The notes: generated by a model from the letters alone, not told the origin. Shown: positions 6,289 through 13,695, numbered from the stretch's first letter. The stretch: 15,028 nt of DNA from an uncultured Oscillospiraceae bacterium (GCA_900543295.1 UQQY01000037.1:1-15028), one strand, 5' to 3'. Translations and numbers: made by a program.

Positions 6289-7680
6289 TCAAGCGTCCGG
6301 AATCTGCGCCGAAGACTCCGGCGTTTTCTTTTTCTTTTCACGGGGACAAATTTTTGCGATCCGCCAATAGTATGCAATCATCAGAAGGATTGCCGCGCCG
6401 ATCCATGCGGAAACCTCTGCGACGTACACGCCGTATTTTCCCGCAACGGAAGTGAGCAAAACGATCATGCCGACGCGCATGCCGAGTTCAACTAGGCCGG
6501 AAAGAAGCGGAATCAGCGTATCGCCCATGCCCTGCAGCGTCGAACGGTATACAAACAGCGCATACAGTACGAACAGGCAGCAGCACATAATCACCAAAAA
6601 CGGATAAGCGGCGTTTACGACCTGCTCCACAATCTGCGGTTCGTCCGAGATAAAAAGACGGATGATGTATTTTCCGAAAAGAATGACCAGCGCTGCAATC
6701 GTCCATGCGATAATCATGGTGATTTTCATAGCCTTGCGCACACCGGCACGGATGCGGTCGTACTTTTTCGCGCCGAGATTTTGCCCGGCAAAGGTTCCCA
6801 TTGCCGAAGCAAAGGAGGCGCCGGCCTGCTCCATCAAGCTGCTGACCTTGTGCGCCGCCGTAATGCTTGCCACAAAAATATAGCCGAAACCGTTGACAAT
6901 ATACTGTACGACCAGACCGCCGGAGGAGATGACCACATTTTGCAGCGCAAGCGGCAGTCCCATCTTCAAGAGCCTGCCGCAGGTACGCCAGTCAATCCGC
7001 CAGTCCTGCTTCTGCATGCGCAGAATCGGTATGCGGAAAACGGAATACAGACAAAACAGGCAGGAAAAAAGCTGTGCTGTCACCGTTGCGGCAGCAGCGC
7101 CGGCAACGCCCCAGGAAAGCCCCATAACAAACCAGACGTCCAGCACAATATTGATAACCGATGCAATCACCATGGCGATAAGCGGCGTGCGGCTGTCTCC
7201 CAGCGCGCGCAGAATTGCAGCCAGCAGATTATACGCGACGATGATCGGAATCCCGCAGAAAATAATGCTGATATAAAGGTGCGCCATATCGATCGTTTCC
7301 GCCGGCGTATTCATCCAGACGAGGATCGGACGCGCAATCAGTAAAGCAAGGGTGGTAAATACCACAATGGTAATACCTGAAAGAAAGACCGACATGGTTA
7401 CGGCCTTGCGCAGGCCCTGGCGATCTTCTGCGCCGAAGCGCTGTGAAATCAAAATCGTAAAGCCCTGCATCAGACCCATGATGTTGCCGAGAACGAACCA
7501 GTCGAGCCACCCGGCGGCGCCGACAGCCGCAAGCGCCTCCACACCTACGCCGCGCCCGACAATCAGCGTATCCACCATGCTGTAAAGCTGCTGAAACAGG
7601 TTTCCAAGCAGCATCGGCAAGGCGAAGGCAGCAAGCAGCTTTGTCGGATTGCCCACCGTCATATCTGTTACTTTTGCCAT
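6289..7680 (-). CDS. MATE-family efflux transporter
   Basis: 463 residues, an integral membrane protein with about 12 hydrophobic segments; MATE proteins export drugs and cationic compounds using Na+ or H+ gradients. The N-terminus (DMTVGNPTKLLAAFALPMLL then GNLFQQLYSMVDTLIVGR) is the diagnostic MATE opening, repeated in the second half as expected for the internal two-fold duplication (GLPLALQNVVISSGG, GAKKYDRIRAGVRKA). ATG 7678-7680 is preceded by AAGGGGA; a TTG one codon earlier is possible. It lies 45 bp after the MarR gene and 25 bp before the SDR gene, the usual regulator-exporter pairing, and suggests MarR-controlled efflux. The C-terminus is Lys-rich (PREKKKKTP). Substrate cannot be told from sequence. 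Confidence 0.94.
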   Translation of the reverse strand: MAKVTDMTVGNPTKLLAAFALPMLLGNLFQQLYSMVDTLIVGRGVGVEALAAVGAAGWLDWFVLGNIMGLMQGFTILISQRFGAEDRQGLRKAVTMSVFLSGITIVVFTTLALLIARPILVWMNTPAETIDMAHLYISIIFCGIPIIVAYNLLAAILRALGDSRTPLIAMVIASVINIVLDVWFVMGLSWGVAGAAAATVTAQLFSCLFCLYSVFRIPILRMQKQDWRIDWRTCGRLLKMGLPLALQNVVISSGGLVVQYIVNGFGYIFVASITAAHKVSSLMEQAGASFASAMGTFAGQNLGAKKYDRIRAGVRKAMKITMIIAWTIAALVILFGKYIIRLFISDEPQIVEQVVNAAYPFLVIMCCCLFVLYALFVYRSTLQGMGDTLIPLLSGLVELGMRVGMIVLLTSVAGKYGVYVAEVSAWIGAAILLMIAYYWRIAKICPREKKKKTPESSAQIPDA

Positions 7681-7725
7681 CAAAATATCCCCTTTTTCTC
7701 TTTTGCCGCATTTTACGGCTTTTTC

Positions 7726-8169
7726 TCAAATATCGCTGTTAAACTGCTGTGTCAGACGCCTTGCAAGAAGCCCGCCGATACGGATAAACTGCGCGCGTTC
7801 TTCTTCTGTCAGACTCAAAAACGCACGCCGCTCCGTCTGGTGCAGGCCGCTCAGCAGAGCTTCCGTCCGTGCTTTTCCCTCTGGCGTGAAAAGCACAGTG
7901 CGGATTCTGTGATCCGATGCCGATGCCCGACGTATAATCCAGCTCTTTTTCTCAAGGCTTAGAAGCGCGGCGGATACCGTTTGCTTTGGGAGGCTTAACT
8001 CCATACAGATTTTCTGCTGTGTGCACGCCTGCTCCGTCTTCTGCAAGAAAATCAAGCAGGAAAGCATGGCGTCTGTCAGGCCGTTTTCCGCCGCCCACCG
8101 CGAATATGCCTGTTCGATCCGATTCCATTGGGTGTACCAATCGTGAATCTGTTCAGAAACAGAATCCAT
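7726..8169 (-). CDS. MarR-family transcriptional regulator
   Basis: 147 residues, the usual MarR size. Helices flank a winged helix-turn-helix: ACTQQKICMELSLPKQTVSA is the helix-turn-helix (around residues 48-67), followed by LLSLEKKSWIIRRASASDHR and the wing RIRTVLFTPEGKA. The D-x-R dimer-wing motif of the family is represented by SDHRIR. ATG 8167-8169 is preceded by GAGGTGA. It is the first gene of an operon with the MATE exporter and SDR, and diverges from the GH36-like gene. It probably represses its own promoter; an imperfect palindrome lies just downstream of that promoter's -10 box. Inducer unknown. Confidence 0.92.
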   Translation of the reverse strand: MDSVSEQIHDWYTQWNRIEQAYSRWAAENGLTDAMLSCLIFLQKTEQACTQQKICMELSLPKQTVSAALLSLEKKSWIIRRASASDHRIRTVLFTPEGKARTEALLSGLHQTERRAFLSLTEEERAQFIRIGGLLARRLTQQFNSDI

Positions 8170-8193
8170 TTTCTCACCTCACCCTGCCGCTTA

Positions 8194-8213
8194 ATTGTCC
8201 TGCTTCGGACGAT
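8194..8213. promoter_or_regulatory. Candidate MarR operator
   Basis: Arms ATTGTCC (8194-8200) and GGACGAT (8207-8213) form a 20-bp imperfect palindrome with one mismatch per arm pair and a 6-bp centre. It sits 4-23 bp downstream of the -10 box of the marR promoter, where a bound dimer would block transcription. Inference from position and symmetry. Confidence 0.4.
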
Positions 8214-8216
8214 TTG

Positions 8217-8245
8217 AGTTTACCACGGCCTCTTTCTCCTGTCAA
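8217..8245 (-). promoter_or_regulatory. sigma-A promoter of the marR-MATE-SDR operon
   Basis: On the minus strand TTGACA (8240-8245, perfect) is followed after exactly 17 bp by TAAACT (8217-8222). The gene starts 48 bp downstream. Confidence 0.75.
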
Positions 8246-8256
8246 GAAAAAAGGCG

Positions 8257-8285
8257 TTGACGGAACACCTTTTCCATGCTATAGT
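8257..8285 (+). promoter_or_regulatory. sigma-A promoter of the GH36-like gene
   Basis: TTGACG (8257-8262) and TATAGT (8280-8285) are exactly 17 bp apart. It points away from the marR promoter, and the two -35 boxes are only 11 bp apart, so a regulator bound between could affect both. An imperfect 10-bp inverted repeat (AAAAGGCGTT near 8249-8258 and AACACCTTTT near 8264-8273) straddles the -35 box and could be an operator. Confidence 0.7.
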
Positions 8286-8321
8286 AACCTAAAACTTTAC
8301 GAATGAAAGCAGGCTGCTTTT

Positions 8322-9908
8322 ATGGACTTCTTTCCTGATATTTCAAGGCTTCCTGACTTTATCACCATTGAAACAGAGCGAGAGACTGCTTCGTTCAGCG
8401 GTGGTTCCGACATTCCGTTTCACGACGTTTGCGTGCGCATAACCGTTGCAGACAGCGTGAACGTTTCTCTTTCTGCCGATACTACGCCGGTGTTGCGCCT
8501 GCGCCTGCGCTGGAACGCACCGGTTCCCGCTGGGACACGCTTTTGCGGCGACGCATGGGAGCGTGGTTACGGCGATTTTGAATGGCGCGGCTTTGTTGCG
8601 GAGCGTATCATGCCCTGGTACTTCTATGCCTCCTGCAAGGACGCATTTGCCGGATACGGCGTGCGGGTACGACCGGACGCTATGTGCTTTTTCTGCTGCG
8701 ATCCTGCCGGCGTTACCCTGACGGTTGACGTTCGATGCGGCGGAGCCGGCGTTGTGCTGAAAGGCAAAACCATCGCCTGCGCGGAAGCAGTCTGCGCGGA
8801 ATACAAAGGAATTTCTTCATTTGAGGCTGCCTGCCGGTTCACCTCTTTGCTGTGTTGTGACGGCATTTTTCCGGACGTTCCGGTTTACGGCGCGAACAAC
8901 TGGTACTATGCCTATGGGAAAAGCTCGCAGACAGAGATTCTTGCAGACGCCTCCTATCTCGCAGAGCTGACGGACGGACTGAAAAACCGTCCGTTCATGG
9001 TGATTGACGATGGCTGGCAGAAGCTGCGCTCGGACAGCTATATCGGAGGTCCATGGCGCGCGGGAAATGATCGCTTCCCCGATATGGAAGCGCTTTCTGC
9101 CGGAATCAGCGCACACGATGTGATACCGGGCATTTGGTTTCGGCCGTTGCAAAACCGCGATGAATCGCTTCCTGAAAAGTGCCGCCTCTCCTTTGACGCG
9201 GATTGTCTTGACCCTTCCGTGCCGGAGGCTCTCGACTATATTGCGCAGGACGTCCGCACGCTCACAGGCTGGGGCTATCGTCTGATTAAGCATGATTTCT
9301 CAACTTTTGACCTGCTTCGCTATTGGGGCGTTTTCATGCAGTCGAGCATATCAAGCCAACCGGGCGTCCCGTTTGCCGACCGGAGCAAAACCACGGCCAT
9401 GATAATAAAGGATCTTTACCGCACTATTTACGAGAGCGCCGGCGGCAAAGCGATGATTTTAGGATGCAACTGCATCGGGCATCTCGGAGCAGGGTATATG
9501 GAGATCAACCGTACCGGCGACGACACAAGCGGCATCGAGTGGGAGCGCACTCGCCAGCGCGGCGTCAATACGCTTGCATTCCGCATGCCGCAGCACAACC
9601 GCTTTTACGCTGTAGACGCAGATTGCTGCGGTATTACAGGCGCGATTGATTGGAGGAAAAACGAGCAGTGGCTTTCTCTGCTTGCAAACAGCGGTACGCC
9701 GCTGTTTGTCTCAGTAAAGCCCGGCACGCTGATGCCGGAGCAGGAAGAACTGCTGCGTGCGGCGTATGCGCGCGCCGCCGTTTCACAGCCCGCCGCCGTC
9801 CCAATCGACTGGATGGACACCACTTGCCCGGTAAACTGGCAAATCGGAAAAAAGACCGTTTCCTTCGACTGGTTTGACCGGACCGGTATCCCGAATTTGC
9901 AGATATAA
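8322..9908 (+). CDS. GH36-like glycoside hydrolase (alpha-galactosidase candidate)
   Basis: 528 residues, no signal peptide, so probably cytoplasmic. The clan GH-D barrel is recognisable from residue 190 on: NNWYYAYG (192-199), VIDDGWQ (227-233), PGIWFRPLQ (269-277), LIKHDFSTFD (321-330) with D325 as the nucleophile candidate, MILGCNCIGHLGAGY (378-392), and RTGDDTSGIEW (397-407) with D400/D401 as the acid/base candidates. The N-terminal 180 residues are beta-rich, as in GH36. Total length is shorter than the roughly 700-residue classical GH36 enzymes, mainly at the C-terminus. The ribosome binding site is weak (AGCAGG) and lies in a short inverted repeat (8306-8320) just before ATG 8322. No transporter or other sugar gene is adjacent, so alpha-galactoside as substrate is inferred from family only. 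Confidence 0.8.
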   Translation: MDFFPDISRLPDFITIETERETASFSGGSDIPFHDVCVRITVADSVNVSLSADTTPVLRLRLRWNAPVPAGTRFCGDAWERGYGDFEWRGFVAERIMPWYFYASCKDAFAGYGVRVRPDAMCFFCCDPAGVTLTVDVRCGGAGVVLKGKTIACAEAVCAEYKGISSFEAACRFTSLLCCDGIFPDVPVYGANNWYYAYGKSSQTEILADASYLAELTDGLKNRPFMVIDDGWQKLRSDSYIGGPWRAGNDRFPDMEALSAGISAHDVIPGIWFRPLQNRDESLPEKCRLSFDADCLDPSVPEALDYIAQDVRTLTGWGYRLIKHDFSTFDLLRYWGVFMQSSISSQPGVPFADRSKTTAMIIKDLYRTIYESAGGKAMILGCNCIGHLGAGYMEINRTGDDTSGIEWERTRQRGVNTLAFRMPQHNRFYAVDADCCGITGAIDWRKNEQWLSLLANSGTPLFVSVKPGTLMPEQEELLRAAYARAAVSQPAAVPIDWMDTTCPVNWQIGKKTVSFDWFDRTGIPNLQI

Positions 9909-9927
9909 TAGAGATTTCTGCCGTATT

Positions 9928-9968
9928 AAAACCACGGAGACGGACTTTTAAGTCCTCTCCGTGGTTTT
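9928..9968. terminator. Strong bidirectional terminator between convergent genes
   Basis: 13-bp arms 9928-9940 and 9956-9968 plus an inner GGACT/AGTCC stem form a near-perfect hairpin, with A-run on one side and T-run on the other. It therefore can end both the GH36-like gene (plus strand) and the cysteine-rich gene (minus strand), whose stop codon is only 4 bp away. Confidence 0.85.
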
Positions 9969-9971
9969 GCT

Positions 9972-10139
9972 TTACTGCTCCGCTTTTGGATAGCAGTTCG
10001 GCAGACTGCCTGAATCCCGGTGCTGTGCAACGCAGTCGCAGCAGTGTCCGTGATTTTTACAGTCCACCCATGGACATGCGCATTCCCTTGTATTGCTGCA
10101 TGCGCGGGAATCCGCACAGGTATCACAGCTTGACGCCAT
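9972..10139 (-). CDS. Small cysteine-rich protein, likely metal-binding
   Basis: 55 residues, ten of them Cys (positions 5, 8, 14, 20, 22, 27, 33, 34, 36, 49) and three His. The second half, with CPWVDCKNHGHCCDCVAQHR and then SGSLPNCYP, resembles the short clostridial hypothetical proteins with a C-P-x(3)-C-x2-HG-x-C-x2-C-x3-H...GSLP-x-C pattern, from memory of that family; function unknown. The Cys/His spacing suggests a zinc or iron-sulfur site (inference). ATG 10137-10139 is preceded by AGAGGTGA and by a consensus promoter at 10174-10202, and TAA 9972-9974 sits next to the strong terminator, so it is a complete single-gene unit. There is no signal peptide, so it is probably cytoplasmic. 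Easily missed because of its length. Confidence 0.85.
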   Translation of the reverse strand: MASSCDTCADSRACSNTRECACPWVDCKNHGHCCDCVAQHRDSGSLPNCYPKAEQ

Positions 10140-10173
10140 CAGAATTCACCTCTTTATATAACGTTATATTTTT

Positions 10174-10202
10174 ATTATAGACGAACTATACTTAGAATGC
10201 AA
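10174..10202 (-). promoter_or_regulatory. sigma-A promoter of the cysteine-rich gene
   Basis: On the minus strand TTGCAT (10197-10202) is followed after exactly 17 bp by a perfect TATAAT (10174-10179). The gene starts 34 bp further on. Confidence 0.8.
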
Positions 10203-10284
10203 GAGGTGACCTTTGCAAACAGGCATGGTTCGTATTACGGCAGAAGCGACAATGATCTTCTTTTCAAAATAAATCTGTACATGA

Positions 10285-10312
10285 TTGACATACATTTTCT
10301 ATATGATACAAT
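10285..10312 (+). promoter_or_regulatory. sigma-A promoter of the 10379-10963 gene
   Basis: A perfect TTGACA (10285-10290) is followed after 16 bp by TACAAT (10307-10312). The leader to the start codon is about 60 nt and shows no obvious regulatory fold. The stretch 10203-10284 upstream holds nothing I recognise. Confidence 0.75.
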
Positions 10313-10378
10313 GATAATATAGAAATATTTTGCAGAATCTTGTCGTATCACTACAAACCGTGAAAGGAGTGTGTTCTC

Positions 10379-10963
10379 ATGACCAAAACAAAGCGCAGAA
10401 CGCTTCTCATCATCGGCGCGGCGCTTCTCTTGGCGGCGGCAGCCGTTCTCTGCGTGTTCCTGCTGCGTCCGAAAACGACCATTGCCAGCTTAATGGAGCT
10501 TGATTCGCCCGATCAGATTGTAAAAATCGAGCTTGCGGAATTTCGGTTCGGCGCAGATGCGGACACTCCCGATCCCGCCGCTCTGTCTTTTCAGCGGACG
10601 GATATTACGGACCTTGAAATCGGGGAGCGGTATCGAGAGGAGATCTTCTCAATAGAAGTGACAGAATATGAGCGAGAGCAGTGCATAACGTCCTCAGATG
10701 TTCTGGGGAGAATCCCTGATTTTTGGGCAATTATGCTGACAGTTGAAGGCGATGGTACAGCCTTTTCCGGCACAAGAGTATACTATCTGCCTGTTGAAAT
10801 GATGAGAGGCCTATCCAGAGACTCGAAGATCGACTCATACGGCGTCGTTTATTATAAAGAAGGAAACGACCTGTGCGGCGAGCGCTTTTTTTCTCTCCCG
10901 CACAGCAGGCTGTTCAATAAGGACTTCATTCAGAACGAAATCTCTATTGTTAAAACTTCATAA
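10379..10963 (+). CDS. Membrane-anchored protein of unknown function
   Basis: 194 residues; I do not recognise the family. A basic N-terminus (TKTKRR) precedes one hydrophobic segment at residues 8-29 (LLIIGAALLLAAAAVLCVFL), so the protein is probably anchored in the membrane with about 165 residues outside. No lipobox. The outer part is acidic with alternating beta-like segments and ends KTS. GAAAGGAG sits 10 nt before ATG 10379. The gene has its own consensus promoter and its own terminator and is not in an operon. The architecture (short anchor plus small soluble domain) resembles the protein at 1075-1539, but I see no clear sequence similarity. Confidence 0.82.
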   Translation: MTKTKRRTLLIIGAALLLAAAAVLCVFLLRPKTTIASLMELDSPDQIVKIELAEFRFGADADTPDPAALSFQRTDITDLEIGERYREEIFSIEVTEYEREQCITSSDVLGRIPDFWAIMLTVEGDGTAFSGTRVYYLPVEMMRGLSRDSKIDSYGVVYYKEGNDLCGERFFSLPHSRLFNKDFIQNEISIVKTS

Positions 10964-10984
10964 TGTCCAAACAAAGGATATAAG

Positions 10985-11020
10985 GGGCGGCTTTCCTCAT
11001 CGTGGGAAAGCCGCCCTTTT
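10985..11020. terminator. Rho-independent terminator between convergent genes
   Basis: A perfect 12-bp stem (10985-10996 with 11005-11016), 8-nt loop and TTTT at 11017-11020 end the 10379-10963 gene. The GTPase-NYN gene ends from the other side at 11026, 6 bp away, and may also use this hairpin, although the minus-strand T-run is absent. Confidence 0.85.
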
Positions 11021-11025
11021 GGATT

Positions 11026-13626
11026 CTATTTCTTTTGATGCTCGAGAAAATCCCGAATCTGCTCGTTTACCTGTTCGACGTCCCATTTTAAGTCGTTTGC
11101 CGAAAGACGGACCGCGCCGTGCCCCAAAATAATCATCTGCTCGAGCGCGTCGGAGGTGGCGACCTTCACGCGGTGCTTTTTTCCAACCTCATAAGTTACC
11201 TTTTCGATATACATGTCGGCGGTTTCCGCCTCCTTCGTGTAGACGACGGAAATATTGTGAACCCGTTCGATCGAACGCACGCCGCCTCTCACCTTATAGG
11301 CGTCGAAAACCAGAATCAGCTCACACTTTTTGAGGCCCTGGTAATTGCTCAGAATATGAATGAGAGCTTCGCGCGCCGCATGCAGGTCGCGTGCGGCAAG
11401 CGCTTTCAGCTCGTCCCATGCAAAAATGATATTATAGCCGTCTACAAGGAGATAATCCTTTCTGTCCACGGTTAAAGCCGGAGAAGCCTCGGGAACCGTT
11501 TCCGCCGGACGTACCGGCGCCCTCTTCTGCTGCGGGTAAAAATGAGAGGGATCGACCGCGCCGTAGGTTCGTGCAAAAATCGCGGCCAGCTCCTTTTCCT
11601 CCTGTGCGGAGGAGGAAAAATACGAAGCGCTTCGGCGTACAGCCGCCGGAGGCATTGCGTCCGCTTTCTCCATGTGTTTTTTCGCCGTACTTATATGCAT
11701 ATGTGCATCCGCTTCCTCCCACTTTACGACAAAGCCGGAGCCATGGGAGCAAAAGACGGAATCTGCCGTGTTTTCGGTATCCCTGTCGCTGTCATAGCCG
11801 ATAGAGCGGATAACCTCTTCCGCATTATGGCACGGCGCATAGCCGCCGAAGGTGCAGGTAAGCCTGCCGCGTCCTCTGGTATAAAGCGTCACCTCGCCTG
11901 CATAGCCGCGCATGGCAGATACCGGCGCCTTTCCGGTAAGAACCGCCGAATCCTCAAGCGTTTGCGGAGAAGACACTGTACCGAACCGCGCCGCCAAATC
12001 CGACATGGCGCGTCCGACATTCTCCGCCGGAATCTCCAGCCGAAATGCATAGTACGGCTCCAGAAGAACAGACTGCGCTTTCTTTAATCCCTGTCGTACC
12101 GCGCGGTAGGTTGCCTGTCTGAAATCGCCGCCCTCCGTATGCTTTAGATGTGCGCGCCCTGCTGTAAGCGTAATTTTCATGTCCGTAACCGGCGATCCGG
12201 TCAGCACGCCTTTGTGCGCTTTTTCTTCCAGATGCGTCAGAATCAGACGCTGCCAGCTTTTTTCCAGCGTGTCCTCGCTGCATCGGCTCGCAAAGGAAAG
12301 GCCGCTGCCCCGTTCAGACGGTTCTAACAGCAAATGCACCTCCGCATAATGCCGCAGCGGCTCAAAATGACCGGCGCCCTCCACCGGCGCGGCAATGGTC
12401 TCTTTATAGACAATACTCCCTTCGCCAAAGGCAACCGCCATGTCAAAGCGTTCCTTTACAAGCCGCGTCAGCACCTCAAGCTGAACCTCGCCCATCAACT
12501 GAAGGGTGATTTCGCCAAGCTGCTCGTTCCATACGACGTGAAGCTGCGGATCCTCCTCCTCAAGCTCGCACAGCTTTCGAAAAGCGGTATGTACATCCCA
12601 TTCCGGCGGCAAAATCACACGGTAGGACAATACTGGTTCCAATACGGGCGAGAGCGCCTGACTTTCAAAACCAAGACCCTCTCCCGGAATTGTTCTCGTA
12701 AGCCCTGCAACCGCGCAGACTGTTCCCGCAGGCGCCTCTTCAACCGTCTGATATTTTGTTCCCGAATACACGCGGATGCGCGTGACCTTTTCCTCCCAGG
12801 TATCCGCATCGTCCGCGGCCGCATCCAAACGATTTGAGAGCATCGAACGCACTTTTAAGATCCCGCCGGTAATCTTCATGCAGCTCAGCCTGTTTCCCTG
12901 TTCATCCCGCATGATTTTATATACTCGCGCGCCAAAATCGGCCGGATAGTCGGGCGTACGGACATACGCGGAAAGTCCATCCAGAAACGCCTCTACCCCC
13001 GTAAGCTTTAGCGCAGAGCCAAAATAGCAGGGAAAGAGCCGACGTTCGGCAATCAGCCGGGAAATTTCCTCTTCACACGGAGAAACACCGTCCAGATACC
13101 GTTCAAGCAACGTTTCGTCGCAGAGCGCAATTTGCTCTGCACAGGCTTTCGGACTGTCTGAAAAAGAAACGCATGCGCCGTCCAGCTCCCGCTTCAGCGA
13201 GTCGATTAATGTATTGCGGTCCGTTCCCGCGAGATCCATTTTATTGATAAACAGAAACGTCGGAATTCGATGGCGGGATAATAGCTGCCAGAGCGTTTTG
13301 GTATGTCCCTGCACGCCGTCCGATCCGCTGATTACCAGAACCGCATAGTCCAAAACCTGCAAGGTTCGCTCCGTTTCGGCAGAAAAATCGACATGTCCGG
13401 GCGTGTCAAGCAGGGTAAATAAAGTATCGCAGTGTGTAAAGACAGCCTGCTTTGAAAAAATCGTAATGCCGCGTTCCCGCTCAAGCGCATAAGTATCAAG
13501 AAAAGCGTCTCCGTGATCGACCCGGCCAAGTTTACGAATGGCGCCCGAAAGATAGAGCATTCCCTCCGAAAGCGTTGTTTTTCCTGAGTCCACGTGCGCA
13601 AGAATGCCGATTACCGCCTGCTTCAT
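11026..13626 (-). CDS. TetM/EF-G-like translational GTPase fused to a Rae1/YacP-like NYN nuclease domain
   Basis: 866 residues; TetM is about 640. The GTPase domain is intact: AHVDSGKTT (10-18), RGIT (52-55), DTPGHVD (74-80), NKMD (128-131), GSA (203-205). Domains II (about 230-325), III (335-410), IV (410-560, with GLKKAQSVLLEP 513-524) and V (565-655) follow as in EF-G/TetM. A polar linker (about 655-720) leads to an NYN/PIN-like domain (724-866; bases 11029-11457): DYLLVDGYNIIFAWDELKAL, VFDAYKV, TKEAETADMYIE and VATSD. These track B. subtilis Rae1 (YacP), an endonuclease that cuts mRNA in the ribosomal A site. Acidic residues D729, D775, D804 and D826 are present; D729 and D804 match Rae1 D7 and D81. 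The domain IV tip (488-501, AGRAHLKHTEGGDF) lacks the TetM YSPV loop, so tetracycline resistance is unlikely. No Shine-Dalgarno at ideal spacing: GGAGAAGGG is about 20 nt upstream of the ATG. Joint function is inference. Confidence 0.92.
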   Translation of the reverse strand: MKQAVIGILAHVDSGKTTLSEGMLYLSGAIRKLGRVDHGDAFLDTYALERERGITIFSKQAVFTHCDTLFTLLDTPGHVDFSAETERTLQVLDYAVLVISGSDGVQGHTKTLWQLLSRHRIPTFLFINKMDLAGTDRNTLIDSLKRELDGACVSFSDSPKACAEQIALCDETLLERYLDGVSPCEEEISRLIAERRLFPCYFGSALKLTGVEAFLDGLSAYVRTPDYPADFGARVYKIMRDEQGNRLSCMKITGGILKVRSMLSNRLDAAADDADTWEEKVTRIRVYSGTKYQTVEEAPAGTVCAVAGLTRTIPGEGLGFESQALSPVLEPVLSYRVILPPEWDVHTAFRKLCELEEEDPQLHVVWNEQLGEITLQLMGEVQLEVLTRLVKERFDMAVAFGEGSIVYKETIAAPVEGAGHFEPLRHYAEVHLLLEPSERGSGLSFASRCSEDTLEKSWQRLILTHLEEKAHKGVLTGSPVTDMKITLTAGRAHLKHTEGGDFRQATYRAVRQGLKKAQSVLLEPYYAFRLEIPAENVGRAMSDLAARFGTVSSPQTLEDSAVLTGKAPVSAMRGYAGEVTLYTRGRGRLTCTFGGYAPCHNAEEVIRSIGYDSDRDTENTADSVFCSHGSGFVVKWEEADAHMHISTAKKHMEKADAMPPAAVRRSASYFSSSAQEEKELAAIFARTYGAVDPSHFYPQQKRAPVRPAETVPEASPALTVDRKDYLLVDGYNIIFAWDELKALAARDLHAAREALIHILSNYQGLKKCELILVFDAYKVRGGVRSIERVHNISVVYTKEAETADMYIEKVTYEVGKKHRVKVATSDALEQMIILGHGAVRLSANDLKWDVEQVNEQIRDFLEHQKK

Positions 13627-13662
13627 TCCCGTTCTTCATTCCCTTCTCCGACTGTCTTTTCT

Positions 13663-13691
13663 ATTTTATCACAGGCGGCGGCAAGAACCAA
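13663..13691 (-). promoter_or_regulatory. Candidate sigma-A promoter of the GTPase-NYN gene
   Basis: On the minus strand TTGGTT (13686-13691) and TAAAAT (13663-13668) are exactly 17 bp apart, with transcription expected about 30 nt before the ATG at 13626. The -35 box is weak. Confidence 0.5.
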
Positions 13692-13695
13692 CAGA

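Noticed and set aside
6264..6377. A longer N-terminus for the short-chain dehydrogenase
   Set aside because: The extra 38 residues are highly basic, overlap the end of the MATE gene, and the AGGAGG site supports ATG at 6261-6263.
11026..13626. Calling this gene a tetracycline resistance determinant of the TetM class
   Set aside because: Domain similarity is real, but the domain IV tip lacks the TetM loop and a nuclease domain is fused, so resistance is not supported.
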